The notes: generated by a model from the sequence alone, not told the origin. A DNA stretch of 64,000 nucleotides from an uncultured bacterium (GCA_905214495.1 CAJMLW010000005.1:1-64000), one strand, 5' to 3'; positions 35,603 through 43,474 are shown, numbered from the stretch's first letter. Numbers and translations: made by a program.

Positions 35603-36691
35603 TTAATTTCCTTTCTTAATTGCTTCAACAATATTTGGCCAGAATGGGATAATCCATCCATTAACGAATTCTGGATCATAATTTTCAAATGGTGTACCAG
35701 CTGGATATTTACCACGAGCGATAACTACTGATTGAACTTGTTCTAATGTGATACCATCTTTAATCATTAAGTCTTTTAATGGTTTAGGAATAGCTGTTTC
35801 AACTAATGGTGTTTCGTTTTTGTTGGTATCAACAGCTTCCTGTGGTGGTCTTACAGGTTGTGTTGTAGTAACTTCCCCAATTTGTTCCTTGGTAGCATTC
35901 ATTACTTCTGGAGCATATTCATTATTAGCGGCTTGCGCTAATTCTTGTGCTGCAGCAGTTGGTAGAATATCATCAGGAATAACATGAGCGATTTGACTAT
36001 ATTCAAATGGCATCATATCTGGTAATCCATGGCGATTTTTAGCATCCCATGCAGGGTTATGTGTTGCATACATTAACCTCTTCCCATTGGTTGCTTTCTT
36101 TTTATTTGTTTGAGTAGTGATGATTTCGTTTTTATAATTGGCAAAGAGTACCATATCCGCCCATTCTTTAATAAGTGGAGAGGTTTGACTTCCTGTCTTT
36201 TTGCCAAGTTTCAATTCAAAGCGATCATATGCGCCTAATTCATCTGGCTGTTCAAACTTACGAATTTGAGCATGAGCAGTAAGTACTACGTTCATACCTG
36301 CGTTGATAACTTCATCAAGTAGATTTAAGAAACGGCCCATTTCCTCACGGACAAATACATATCCGTTGCCATACCCAAAGTCTTCAATCCCCGATTTATT
36401 ATGTTTAGCACAGATGTACTCAACACATAACTGTTCCGCCCAGTCAATCGTATCAATGACTAAGGTTCGATAAAAACCCGGCATTGTTGCAAATTCCTTT
36501 ACAAAGGAAATTAGTATTTGCCACGATGTAGGCTTATCTGTGCGAGCCACATCTAAATGGTCTGTGCTGCCCTCTGTATCAATAAACACAGGTGATGGAA
36601 AGTGACTGGCAAAGGTTGTTTTACCAATGCCCTCAGTACCATACACAACGACCTTCTGAGCTCGTTTTCGTTTACCTGTCGTAATATTCAT
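35603..36691 (-). CDS. Sak4-like RecA-fold ATPase (AAA_24), phage recombinase
   Basis: 362 residues. Walker A YGTEGIGKTTFASH (17-30), FIDTEGSTDHLDV, Walker B-like YRTLVIDTIDWAEQLC, and NVVLTAHAQIRKF. These are the features of Sak4, a short RecA-like annealing recombinase. The C-terminal 120 residues are an Ala/Gln-rich linker and a small helical end. Works with DUF669 and RusA in recombination-dependent replication (inference from family context). Confidence 0.75.
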   Translation of the reverse strand: MNITTGKRKRAQKVVVYGTEGIGKTTFASHFPSPVFIDTEGSTDHLDVARTDKPTSWQILISFVKEFATMPGFYRTLVIDTIDWAEQLCVEYICAKHNKSGIEDFGYGNGYVFVREEMGRFLNLLDEVINAGMNVVLTAHAQIRKFEQPDELGAYDRFELKLGKKTGSQTSPLIKEWADMVLFANYKNEIITTQTNKKKATNGKRLMYATHNPAWDAKNRHGLPDMMPFEYSQIAHVIPDDILPTAAAQELAQAANNEYAPEVMNATKEQIGEVTTTQPVRPPQEAVDTNKNETPLVETAIPKPLKDLMIKDGITLEQVQSVVIARGKYPAGTPFENYDPEFVNGWIIPFWPNIVEAIKKGN

Positions 36692-36747
36692 TAAAAATCA
36701 CCCCATTCATTTTTAGTTTTATTAACTGGTATTGCCACATTACTGTA

Positions 36748-38001
36748 CTATTCACCTTTGATGTGTCCATCTTCAATAATGATGGAGCATTCATCTTGGT
36801 TATTAGTAACACGAGTCGCAATGACTTGAAGGCCTTCCGATTCAAGCCAAGCCCCAAATTCTTTCATAGTGTCTACATCCATTTGTTCGAGTTTATCCAT
36901 AAGTACAAATCCGCACTTAGGATTTAAGGCTCTAACAATGGCCGTAGCTACTTTGAGTTGTTCAGCACCGGACATGCAGTCCCATTGACGATCATTGTAG
37001 ATAAGGACGCCATCTTGAATGGATAATCCTGATAATGGCATTTGTACAGATTCAAGCAGTTTATTTTTATCTTCCCTGATGGCTTCAAGTTCACCAGTCA
37101 AGTTATCATAATCTGCTTTATAATCAGCAGCTTCCTGTAATGCTCTTGCACGTTCTTGATTAGCACGTACCTTTTGATTAATGGCATCTACATTTTTGAT
37201 TTGCTCCTCGAGTTCAGCCGTAGATTCATCCTCAAGGTCTTTAGCTGCCGTTGTTGCAATATCATAATCTTCAGCTAATTGCGCTTGCTTAGCTTGCAGA
37301 TCTTCAAGCTTCTTTTGCGTTTCATCAACTAAGTTGTTGATGGTGACCATTTGAGCTTGAATAGCAGAAACATTGTTACGTTTCTTTTGGTTTTCCGCAT
37401 TCTTTAATAAGATGGCTTGTTGTTGTTGGATAAGTTCCGATGCGCTAATCGGTTCAAGTGGCACATCATCATAACCAACTAACTCTTTAGCGTACTTATC
37501 TTTCTGAGTGGCAATTTGCCCTATAGAATGACGTTTTGCATATACCTCTTGGTGTTTACCTTCGAGTTTATTTAATTCGTCTTCTACGCCCAATAATTGA
37601 AGTAGTTCGTTAGCTTTTTCTTTGTCGTTCATTTCCATGAACTTAGGAAGATCTAAGGCTAATTGTCCAATGAATCCATCTAAAATACGTTGACCAGATT
37701 TTTTGCCTTCTGGATCAACGACTTTTAATGTGCTGCTATTACCACTACGTGTAACAACTAACCCATTAGATAATTTCACTTCTAATTTAGGTGGGTTGTA
37801 GCTTCCATCACGTACCGCACTAGATGGTTCAAATTTTGCACCGCCTAATGTCCAAGCAATGGCATCAAGGATAGATGTTTTCCCCTGTCCATTTTTTCCA
37901 CCAATAATGGTTAATCCATTAGGTGATGGTTCATAAGATACAGCTTTAACACGCTTTACATTTTCTAATTCAAAAGAATTAATTTTGATTGATTCTCCCA
38001 T
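36748..38001 (-). CDS. SbcC/Rad50-like ATPase
   Basis: 417 residues. Walker A IGGKNGQGKTSILDA (33-47). Central coiled coil (about 150-310; TQKKLEDLQAKQAQLAEDYD). Signature and Walker B-like region near 340-380 (SGAEQLKVATAIVRAL, CGFVLMDKLEQMD). It is much shorter than chromosomal SbcC and lacks a hook Cys motif; no SbcD nuclease gene is next to it. Single-ATPase proteins of this kind are common in phage recombination cassettes. A 56-base gap separates it from the Sak4-like gene. Confidence 0.75.
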   Translation of the reverse strand: MGESIKINSFELENVKRVKAVSYEPSPNGLTIIGGKNGQGKTSILDAIAWTLGGAKFEPSSAVRDGSYNPPKLEVKLSNGLVVTRSGNSSTLKVVDPEGKKSGQRILDGFIGQLALDLPKFMEMNDKEKANELLQLLGVEDELNKLEGKHQEVYAKRHSIGQIATQKDKYAKELVGYDDVPLEPISASELIQQQQAILLKNAENQKKRNNVSAIQAQMVTINNLVDETQKKLEDLQAKQAQLAEDYDIATTAAKDLEDESTAELEEQIKNVDAINQKVRANQERARALQEAADYKADYDNLTGELEAIREDKNKLLESVQMPLSGLSIQDGVLIYNDRQWDCMSGAEQLKVATAIVRALNPKCGFVLMDKLEQMDVDTMKEFGAWLESEGLQVIATRVTNNQDECSIIIEDGHIKGE

Positions 38002-38012
38002 GCATTTGCTCC

Positions 38013-38729
38013 TTATTCTTGAGTACCAGACAATAATAAGTAATTGGTTAATTCAGATTTAATGGAATCTGTTTCAGATTTGATAGCATCTTTAATGTAA
38101 CGATTCATGATTGGACAAGATAACTTGAATGATAATTTATCCCCTTCATCTTTAGGTTTAATGATGTCTAATTGCACTTCAATTTTTTGAGTAAATTGAC
38201 TTTCATTAAGAATGACCATGTTTACAAAGATAAAGCGAGGCATCTTTAAAGTACCTTCAGCTTCTTTTACTTTGATGCTCATAACATAGTTATCATCATC
38301 AGTTCGAGTAAAATCGCCTTCCGTTTGTGTTACGTATTTGAAATTTCTAACAGCAATTAAAAGCTTTTCGTAATCTTCGATTTCATGTTCATGAATTCGG
38401 AGTAAATCAAGCATTTCTTTTTGCGTTAAACTTAGACCAAAGATGGAGTTCCATTCTTTAAACTGTTCACTTTTTTGAAATGCATATACAATTTTGTCTT
38501 GCGTACGATCTGTTACAGTGCAGTCTGTTACTGCTACAACATTTTTATCTGAATATGTAATAACAGATGTTTTAGGGTTCCCCTTAGCTTTTACACCTTT
38601 AACAAATGATTCAGCGCTACTAAGTTCATATCTAAATCCGTTATATTGAAATACGTCATTAGCTTCACCATGACGAATAATTACTTCACCATTTTCTGTT
38701 TGTACATTTAAGTTAAATTTTTCTTCCAT
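38013..38729 (-). CDS. DUF2303-like phage protein
   Basis: 238 residues. Contains KTSVITYSDKNVVAVTDC, SEQFKEWNSIFGLSLTQKEM then LLRIHEHEIEDYEKLL, followed by beta-rich sequence ending FKLSCPIMNRYIKDAI. The pattern of a substrate-like N-terminus, an F/W-rich centre and a strand-rich end resembles DUF2303/YfdQ, found next to recombination genes. The family call is tentative and the function unknown. Confidence 0.5.
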   Translation of the reverse strand: MEEKFNLNVQTENGEVIIRHGEANDVFQYNGFRYELSSAESFVKGVKAKGNPKTSVITYSDKNVVAVTDCTVTDRTQDKIVYAFQKSEQFKEWNSIFGLSLTQKEMLDLLRIHEHEIEDYEKLLIAVRNFKYVTQTEGDFTRTDDDNYVMSIKVKEAEGTLKMPRFIFVNMVILNESQFTQKIEVQLDIIKPKDEGDKLSFKLSCPIMNRYIKDAIKSETDSIKSELTNYLLLSGTQE

Positions 38730-38733
38730 TGTG

Positions 38734-39057
38734 TTAACCTCTCTTTTCAGTAGTTGAATTAAATGTTAGAACTTCTAATTGCGGCTTTTCGTTGACATCA
38801 ACTTTTACTGTAAAGTCGTCCGCATAAGATCCGATAGCACGACGTGAGATAGCTGGTAATGTTGATTTAATATTGTAACCAAGTTCTACGATGGTATCAG
38901 TATCTGGAACACGTAACATTTCAATATTGATGGTGATTTTAGCTTTCTGACCTTTTGAGATTTTTCGTAATGCATCTTTGTACATCTCCTCAAATTCAGC
39001 TTCTAGCTTTCCATCACAAATATTGGTTAGATTTAAGACTTGTTGTTTTTCATTCAT
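38734..39057 (-). CDS. phage early protein of unknown function
   Basis: 107 residues: MNEKQQVLNLTNICDGKLEA, a helical stretch (FEEMYKDALRKISKGQKAK), then beta-rich sequence (ITINIEMLRVPDTDTIVEL). Four bases from the gene downstream. The alternating charged strands suggest a small soluble partner of the recombination proteins, but I do not recognise it. Confidence 0.5.
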   Translation of the reverse strand: MNEKQQVLNLTNICDGKLEAEFEEMYKDALRKISKGQKAKITINIEMLRVPDTDTIVELGYNIKSTLPAISRRAIGSYADDFTVKVDVNEKPQLEVLTFNSTTEKRG

Positions 39058-39061
39058 TTAT

Positions 39062-39355
39062 TTACTCCTTACTTTTTAAAATTTGAATGATGTCATAAAA
39101 TGGATCTTTACTATCCATATCTTTATAACGTTCGTCAAAGATAATTTGCTTTTGATATGTTTGCATGGTTCCGATGCAAACTTGAAGATATAAAACTTTG
39201 TTATTATTTGGTACATTTTCTTTAACAAATCCAATTATTGAACCAAGAAGTACTGCTAATACTTCTTCATTATTTTCAAAACTGTCTTGGTTATAACTAA
39301 TACCTATCTTTTTATCTGGATTAGCTTCATCTATTAAGATTTCAATGCGCTTCAT
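39062..39355 (-). CDS. phage early protein of unknown function
   Basis: 97 residues: MKRIEILIDEANPDKKIGIS, an acidic helix (NNEEVLAVLLGSIIGFVKEN) and a charged end (MDSKDPFYDIIQILKSKE). Ribosome site CGGAGG before the ATG. No motif known to me. Confidence 0.5.
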   Translation of the reverse strand: MKRIEILIDEANPDKKIGISYNQDSFENNEEVLAVLLGSIIGFVKENVPNNNKVLYLQVCIGTMQTYQKQIIFDERYKDMDSKDPFYDIIQILKSKE

Positions 39356-39396
39356 TTGTCCTCCGTGTTATAATTTCTATAGGTGTTATTTACCTA

Positions 39397-39425
39397 CGCC
39401 CGTTTAGCTTGCCGGTTAACGGGCG
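39397..39425 (+). terminator. plus-strand terminator-like hairpin inside the early operon
   Basis: CGCCCGTT (39397-39404) pairs with AACGGGCG (39418-39425), followed on the plus strand by TTTTCTTTTT. The operon runs on the minus strand, where no U-tract follows. It overlaps the end of the small membrane gene. It could block antisense transcription or act as an mRNA hairpin. Confidence 0.5.
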
Positions 39426-39577
39426 TTTTCTTTTTCATATACATCGGCGCACACCCAAACAAGTCCGCCTGTAATGATTTGCAATAAGAATTGAATAAAC
39501 CCAATTCTATCGATTTCAAGGCTCCCCATGGATCCAATAATCCATATAAAAGCCGTCCATTTTAAAGCAGTAATCAT
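39416..39577 (-). CDS. small membrane protein in the early operon
   Basis: 53 residues, starting MITALKWTAFIWIIGSMGSL and ending ADVYEKENAR. ATG 39577 overlaps the upstream stop as ATGA and has GGGGAG upstream. Two hydrophobic segments (residues 8-20 and 26-45) suggest a small integral membrane protein. Function unknown. Confidence 0.55.
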   Translation of the reverse strand: MITALKWTAFIWIIGSMGSLEIDRIGFIQFLLQIITGGLVWVCADVYEKENAR

Positions 39578-39876
39578 AGCTTTAACTCCCCTCCTACCAT
39601 AACCAGTAAATCACTGGTTATTTTTCTTATAGTATTTTTAAGTTTTTCGTTTTCTTTAAGTAAGCTATCACGCTCCTTTTCTAACTTCCTGTATTGTAGT
39701 GGACTGTATTCGTCTACAATCCCTACAATCGCCTCAACTTCTTTTTTGTTGAAGCGGACGCCCGGAAGTCCTTTTACTTCACGTAGGATGCCACGTTCCC
39801 TAAGATTGTTAACGCTACTTTCACTACATTGGAGCAGTTCTGCAACATCTTTAATTGTGTAGACTATGGGTTCCAT
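39574..39876 (-). CDS. helix-turn-helix (HTH_17/MerR-like) DNA-binding protein
   Basis: 100 residues. Residues 5-45: YTIKDVAELLQCSESSVNNL then RERGILREV, a MerR/excisionase-type winged HTH. Residues 58-85 are a coiled coil (RKLEKERDSLLKENEKLKNT) for dimerisation. It may be the excisionase or an early regulator. The integrase is on the other strand 1.7 kb away, so an excisionase role is inference only. Confidence 0.65.
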   Translation of the reverse strand: MEPIVYTIKDVAELLQCSESSVNNLRERGILREVKGLPGVRFNKKEVEAIVGIVDEYSPLQYRKLEKERDSLLKENEKLKNTIRKITSDLLVMVGGELKL

Positions 39877-40112
39877 ACTGTAATCCTTGATTCTACTTTT
39901 GCCATTCTATCTGCTTCACGGCATTCTCTTATTTTGCCGTGGATAGATTTTCTACATAATTTGCTTGTATGCCGTTTTGCGAAATAATCTTTAATGATCT
40001 TTCGCCAGTATTCGGCATACTCAGTATTTCGACCTGCCCAGCCGAATACAGTTGATGTGTTTCCATAGACCTTGTTAGCTACTAACAGGTCTTTTTTATT
40101 TTGTACTAGCAT
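39864..40112 (-). CDS. basic phage protein of unknown function
   Basis: 82 residues, rich in Lys, Arg and aromatic residues (EYAEYWRKIIKDYFAKRHTS, KLCRKSIHGKIRECREADR). Start ATG 40112 has AAAAAGGAG upstream. It overlaps the HTH gene by 13 bases. It may bind DNA, but there is no recognisable fold. Confidence 0.5.
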   Translation of the reverse strand: MLVQNKKDLLVANKVYGNTSTVFGWAGRNTEYAEYWRKIIKDYFAKRHTSKLCRKSIHGKIRECREADRMAKVESRITVWNP

Positions 40113-40124
40113 TACTTCTCCTTT

Positions 40125-40310
40125 TTAGTTTTTTAATAACGAATCTACAGAAACTTTGAAATAATCTGCGACTTTCTGCAAATTATCAACCGACGGTGAA
40201 GAAGTATTCCATCGGCGAATGGTGCTTTTCCCAAACCTCAATTCTTTTTCTAATTGAGCGATATTAGTATTTCGTTCGTTACAAAGATTTTGGATGCGTT
40301 CTAATATCAT
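40125..40310 (-). CDS. Cro-like repressor (XRE family)
   Basis: 61 residues, a lone XRE helix-turn-helix: RNTNIAQLEKELRFGKSTIR then RWNTSSPSVDNLQKVADYFK. The recognition helix region closely resembles that of the CI-like protein on the other strand (FGKSTIRRWNTSSPSVD against FGRGTISRWDKSSPSVD). It is the first gene of the early operon and likely represses the lysogenic promoter. Ribosome site AGAGAGGTG before the ATG. Confidence 0.8.
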   Translation of the reverse strand: MILERIQNLCNERNTNIAQLEKELRFGKSTIRRWNTSSPSVDNLQKVADYFKVSVDSLLKN

Positions 40311-40332
40311 AATTCACCTCTCTTTCTTTATC

Positions 40333-40489
40333 TGAATATTTTCATTTACAAATAGGTGAAAATATTCTACAATGTAGGCATCAAATATTTTTCCACAAAT
40401 ACAAGCCTATTTTTCTGAAAATTTTCAACCTCGATATTATATTATCTGAATATTATCAGAATGTCAATAGGTTTATTTGATTATTTTCA
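40333..40489. promoter_or_regulatory. operator array: five copies of TGAAAATTTTCA-like 12-mer
   Basis: Between the divergent repressors: TGAATATTTTCA (40333-40344), TGAAAATATTCT (40357-40368), TGAAAATTTTCA (40416-40427, a perfect palindrome), TGAATATTATCA (40447-40458) and TGATTATTTTCA (40478-40489). These 12-bp near-palindromes suit dimeric XRE repressors. The first two lie beside the cro-side start, the last two beside the CI start. Early and lysogenic promoters should lie among them, but no clear -35/-10 pair stood out. Confidence 0.7.
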
Positions 40490-40504
40490 AAAAGAGGTAG
40501 ACCT

Positions 40505-40900
40505 ATGACAATCAAGGAAAGAATAAGCATTTTGGCAAAGCATCGGAATACTACTCTACAAAAAATTGAAAGTGATTTGAACTTTGGTCGAGGGACCATA
40601 TCTCGTTGGGATAAATCGTCCCCGAGCGTTGATAAATTACAACAAGTAGCCCAATACCTAAATGTATCTATAGATTATCTGCTAGGAAATGTTATATATG
40701 ATAATTCTCCTGATCTATACCCATATGTAGAAGAATCAGAAACTTATTATACTGACCCTGAAGTATCTGAATATGCCAATAAACTAAAAAATAACCCCGG
40801 CATGCGTATCTTATTTGATGCTGCCGAGGACATGAGTAAGGAAGATATTGATTTTGTAGTTGATTTAATCGGTAAATTAAAGAAACGTGAGGGGAAATAA
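40505..40900 (+). CDS. CI-like phage repressor (XRE family)
   Basis: 131 residues. HTH at residues 1-62 (FGRGTISRWDKSSPSVDKL, QQVAQYLNVSIDYLLGN). The C-terminal half (PYVEESETYYTDPEVSEYAN, DAAEDMSKEDIDFVVDLIGK) is helical and lacks the LexA/CI Ser-Lys autoprotease, so induction must work another way, for example through the ImmA-like protease encoded two genes downstream. ATG 40505 follows AAGAGGTAG. Confidence 0.8.
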   Translation: MTIKERISILAKHRNTTLQKIESDLNFGRGTISRWDKSSPSVDKLQQVAQYLNVSIDYLLGNVIYDNSPDLYPYVEESETYYTDPEVSEYANKLKNNPGMRILFDAAEDMSKEDIDFVVDLIGKLKKREGK

Positions 40901-40901
40901 A

Positions 40902-41231
40902 ATGAATAAGAAACAAATAGCTTTATTTATAATATTAATTATTGCGGTTTTGGCACAAGGAATTTATATTGTTACGCTCACACAAAGAGTTGATACTCTT
41001 TCTAATGCTGTTTCTAATATTTCTTTTAATAATGATTCTGATAAGTTATCTAAACGTATAGACGAGGTAGAAAGTAAAATCTCATTTTTTAATGATAATT
41101 TGCAAGCTTTGAGCGACGACGTTCAAAATAATTCAACAGATATTGATTCTATAAATCTAAAACTATCTGATATTGTTTATAAAATTAATAGTTTAGCTAG
41201 TGATGTAAGATTATATATATTGTCACGATAA
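40902..41231 (+). CDS. membrane-anchored coiled-coil protein in the lysogeny module
   Basis: 109 residues from ATG 40902 (GAGGGG upstream, one base after the CI stop). Residues 5-27 are a membrane helix (IALFIILIIAVLAQGIYIV). The rest is a coiled coil with regular hydrophobic heptads (LSKRIDEVESKISFFNDNLQ, LSDDVQNNSTDIDSINLKLS). Expressed with the repressor during lysogeny, so a role in superinfection exclusion or phage defence is possible, but this is inference. Confidence 0.6.
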   Translation: MNKKQIALFIILIIAVLAQGIYIVTLTQRVDTLSNAVSNISFNNDSDKLSKRIDEVESKISFFNDNLQALSDDVQNNSTDIDSINLKLSDIVYKINSLASDVRLYILSR

Positions 41232-41260
41232 CTAATTCTATCAAGGGGAGGGGTATAGTT

Positions 41261-41536
41261 ATGTCTATTAATTTGGTTTATACGCAATTAAAGAAAACGC
41301 AAACAGCAGTAGTATGTCTAAATGATGATGGCAGTCATACTATCTTTGTAAATTTAAATAAACCTTTTGACGCTCAACGAGTTAGTGTACTACACGAATT
41401 AGGACATATTAAACACGATGACTTTCATTCTAAGGAACATATCAATTTAATAGAACGGATCGCTCATGATAGAGAATTAGATGAAGATATAGATGAGGAA
41501 TTCTTTTATCACGTGGTTAATAGTAAGGATGTGTAA
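41261..41536 (+). CDS. ImmA/IrrE-like zinc metalloprotease (short)
   Basis: 91 residues. Zinc-binding motif HELGH at residues 45-49 within VLHELGHIKHDD, with later acidic residues (ELDEDIDEEFF) that can complete the site. ImmA cleaves the phage repressor in mobile elements such as ICEBs1. The CI-like repressor here has no autoprotease domain and lies two genes upstream, which fits an ImmA-type induction. Shorter than usual ImmA proteins (about 150 residues). Ribosome site AGGGGAGG. Confidence 0.75.
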   Translation: MSINLVYTQLKKTQTAVVCLNDDGSHTIFVNLNKPFDAQRVSVLHELGHIKHDDFHSKEHINLIERIAHDRELDEDIDEEFFYHVVNSKDV

Positions 41537-41538
41537 CC

Positions 41539-42594
41539 ATGCAATACAATATGACGGTTCGCAAAAAAGATGGCAATTACCAAATAATTGTCAGCTATAA
41601 AGACGGTATAAAATGGAGACAAAAATCCAAACAGGGTTTTGCTACTCAAAGAGAAGCAAAGCTCTATGGACAAAAAATTATTGATGAATTAAAAAAGACT
41701 GTCACCAATCCACTTGATGACAGTCTAAAAGATATAACGCTTATTCAGTTTTATCAGATTTATATTCGGGAAAAGATTAATATATCCGCCAATTCAGTAC
41801 TGATCTACAATAATATCATGGAGAAATATTGTGAGCCCTTACATGACAGAAGAATGCGTGATATTACCCATTCCGATATTTTTACATTGATTTCTAATTT
41901 GTCAAAATCAGCGGCAAGTAAAAATTTGTGTATTGTATTACTACGTGCCGTTTTTAATTATGCTATCAATCCATATCGGTTAATTCGCAATAATCCATGT
42001 GCCGCCATTAAGAGATATCGTAAACAAAGTACACGATCAATCACAACAATTCCAATAGAAGATATGGACATGCTTTTACATAATATTGAACATAGTCACC
42101 CAACGTATTATTTGTTATGCAATATAGCAAGATATACAGGCGCAAGGTATGGTGAGATTATAGCATTACAATGGTCTGATATAGACTTTGACAATAATAC
42201 TATATCAATTTCTAAGCAATGGGCACAATGTGAACGTAATAAATATGACTTTAAATTACCAAAAAGTAAAAATAGTATTCGTATAATTCCTATTCCGCCT
42301 ATACTTTCTAATTTATTAAAACAGCATCAATGTAACGGATCAGATAGATTATTTCCGTTTCGCACTAGTCGAAGCAGTCAATTAAATGAACTGATTCAAC
42401 GGTTCCTTCCCGGAAAATCAATTCATATGTTTAGACATACATACGCTACTACATTATTAGGCAATAATGTAGACATACAGACTGTTGCTAGTTTACTTGG
42501 AGATAATATAAATACAGTTATTAAAACATACATCCATTATTCAGATGAAATGAGAAAAAATGCTGCGGATAACGTGGCAAATATTTTTGGTTAA
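41539..42594 (+). CDS. int: tyrosine-type integrase
   Basis: 351 residues. N-terminal AP2-like arm-binding region (VRKKDGNYQIIVSYKDGIKW). Core-binding SAM-like domain about 60-165. Catalytic domain: Arg in TGARYGEIIALQW (about 200), Lys in KLPKSKNSIRIIP, HxxR in HMFRHTYATTLLG (about 295), final Tyr in TYIHYSDEMRK (about 330). It has the full set of residues, so it should be active. The gene points to the right end of the prophage and stops four bases before the paired TGACG repeats. Confidence 0.93.
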   Translation: MQYNMTVRKKDGNYQIIVSYKDGIKWRQKSKQGFATQREAKLYGQKIIDELKKTVTNPLDDSLKDITLIQFYQIYIREKINISANSVLIYNNIMEKYCEPLHDRRMRDITHSDIFTLISNLSKSAASKNLCIVLLRAVFNYAINPYRLIRNNPCAAIKRYRKQSTRSITTIPIEDMDMLLHNIEHSHPTYYLLCNIARYTGARYGEIIALQWSDIDFDNNTISISKQWAQCERNKYDFKLPKSKNSIRIIPIPPILSNLLKQHQCNGSDRLFPFRTSRSSQLNELIQRFLPGKSIHMFRHTYATTLLGNNVDIQTVASLLGDNINTVIKTYIHYSDEMRKNAADNVANIFG

Positions 42595-42598
42595 TTAT

Positions 42599-42617
42599 TT
42601 TTGACGATTATATGACG
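42599..42617. promoter_or_regulatory. paired TGACG repeats, candidate integrase arm-binding sites (right end)
   Basis: TTTTGACG (42599-42606) and ATGACG (42612-42617) are spaced 11 bases apart, the same as the pair at the left end (1505-1523). 16 of 18 positions match between the two pairs. The attR core should lie to the right, before the host gene at 42697. Confidence 0.4.
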
Positions 42618-42696
42618 AAAATCTATAGAGCCCTATTTATCAATGTATTCTATAGCTTTATTTTATAATATATGTAATATACATCGGAGCAACATT

Positions 42697-43314
42697 ATGA
42701 AATCAAAAACATTAACAATAGCAATCATTATTGCCATCATAGCCGCACTGAGTGCTATGTGGTATTTCTTATGGTATATCCCTCATACACCAGTCTATAC
42801 GTTCCAAACTATCCGAGAAGCCGTAGAAAACAAAGATGCGGACACGGTATTGGAGCACATCGATACAACATCCTTGGTTAAGAACATCGTCACCCGTGAG
42901 GGCAACACTTATGTGGATACATCCTCACCATTAGGCAAGGCCGCAGTAGCAGCAACGAAAACATTCGGTCCAGCCCTTCTTGATGATGTAATTCGTAAAT
43001 ATGTAGAGGATCCAGATAGTTTCAAATCACAAAATAGTAGTGATTCAAATACTGAAAGCGAAGATACATCCAATACCTTCTCTATGGTAGACCGCATCCA
43101 ACGGGGTGAATTATTCAAACAACAACATTTGGAGATAAAAAACATTACCTCTGAAGATGATGGTGATACCGCCACGGTAACCGTAACGATACAAAACACA
43201 AAAACAAACCAAACAGCTCCCATCCGAGTACTTATAAAGCACATCGGAGATGGAACTTGGGCTATCTATGATATCCCAGATATCGAAGCACTCTATAAAA
43301 TCACAAGAAAATAA
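42697..43314 (+). CDS. membrane-anchored DUF2939-like protein
   Basis: 205 residues from ATG 42697 (CGGAG upstream). Residues 5-27 are a membrane anchor (LTIAIIIAIIAALSAMWYFL). The exposed part begins YTFQTIREAVENKDADTVLE, which resembles DUF2939, and has a basic-free linker rich in Ser/Asn/Glu (SQNSSDSNTESEDTSNTF), followed by a beta-rich end (TATVTVTIQNTKTNQTAP). First host gene after the prophage. Function unknown; a role in envelope maintenance is possible. Confidence 0.7.
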   Translation: MKSKTLTIAIIIAIIAALSAMWYFLWYIPHTPVYTFQTIREAVENKDADTVLEHIDTTSLVKNIVTREGNTYVDTSSPLGKAAVAATKTFGPALLDDVIRKYVEDPDSFKSQNSSDSNTESEDTSNTFSMVDRIQRGELFKQQHLEIKNITSEDDGDTATVTVTIQNTKTNQTAPIRVLIKHIGDGTWAIYDIPDIEALYKITRK

Positions 43315-43469
43315 AGACCTCTTTCGTAGCAAATACGTTTGTAGAGGTAGATGATAGCAAAATTCTCCACCGGCCGGGTCTGTCTACGCCCTTCGGGCTT
43401 CGCAGGGCCAAAGTCGAATTTTGCTATCATCTACCTCTTTTCCGTATCAGCTTACCAAAAGAGGTCTTT
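43313..43469. repeat. nested cruciform, convergent terminator and candidate dispersed repeat
   Basis: Outer arms AAAGACCTCTTT (43313-43324) and AAAGAGGTCTTT (43458-43469) are perfect. The inner 22-bp arms (43344-43365 with 43416-43437; GAGGTAGATGATAGCAAAAT...) are also perfect. A GC-rich centre contains GCCCTTCGGGC. T-tract TTTTTTT follows on the plus strand. It lies between convergent genes, so it terminates the plus-strand gene, but is far larger than a terminator needs to be. It may be a mobile or REP-like repeat or make a structured RNA. Confidence 0.8.
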
Positions 43470-43474
43470 TTTTC

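Larger units (their letters stand above)
1505..42617. mobile_element. integrated podovirus-type (T7/BPP-1-like architecture) prophage, about 41 kb
   Basis: Continuous phage gene block: integrase at the right end, paralogous repressors, replication and recombination genes, terminases, portal, capsid, tail tubular proteins, internal virion proteins, tail spike, holin and endolysin. Structural genes follow the T7 order from portal to tail fibre, but head genes resemble those of Bordetella phage BPP-1 (Bbp16-20), and it carries an integrase and no phage DNA or RNA polymerase. Outer limits are set here by similar paired TGACG repeats at 1505-1523 and 42599-42617. The true core attachment sites must lie just outside these and were not resolved. 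Every structural gene I checked is open, so the phage may be functional (inference). Confidence 0.9.

Noticed and set aside
36692..36760. 22-codon frame between the Sak4-like and Rad50-like genes
   Set aside because: No good ribosome site, and it overlaps the start of the Sak4-like gene out of frame.
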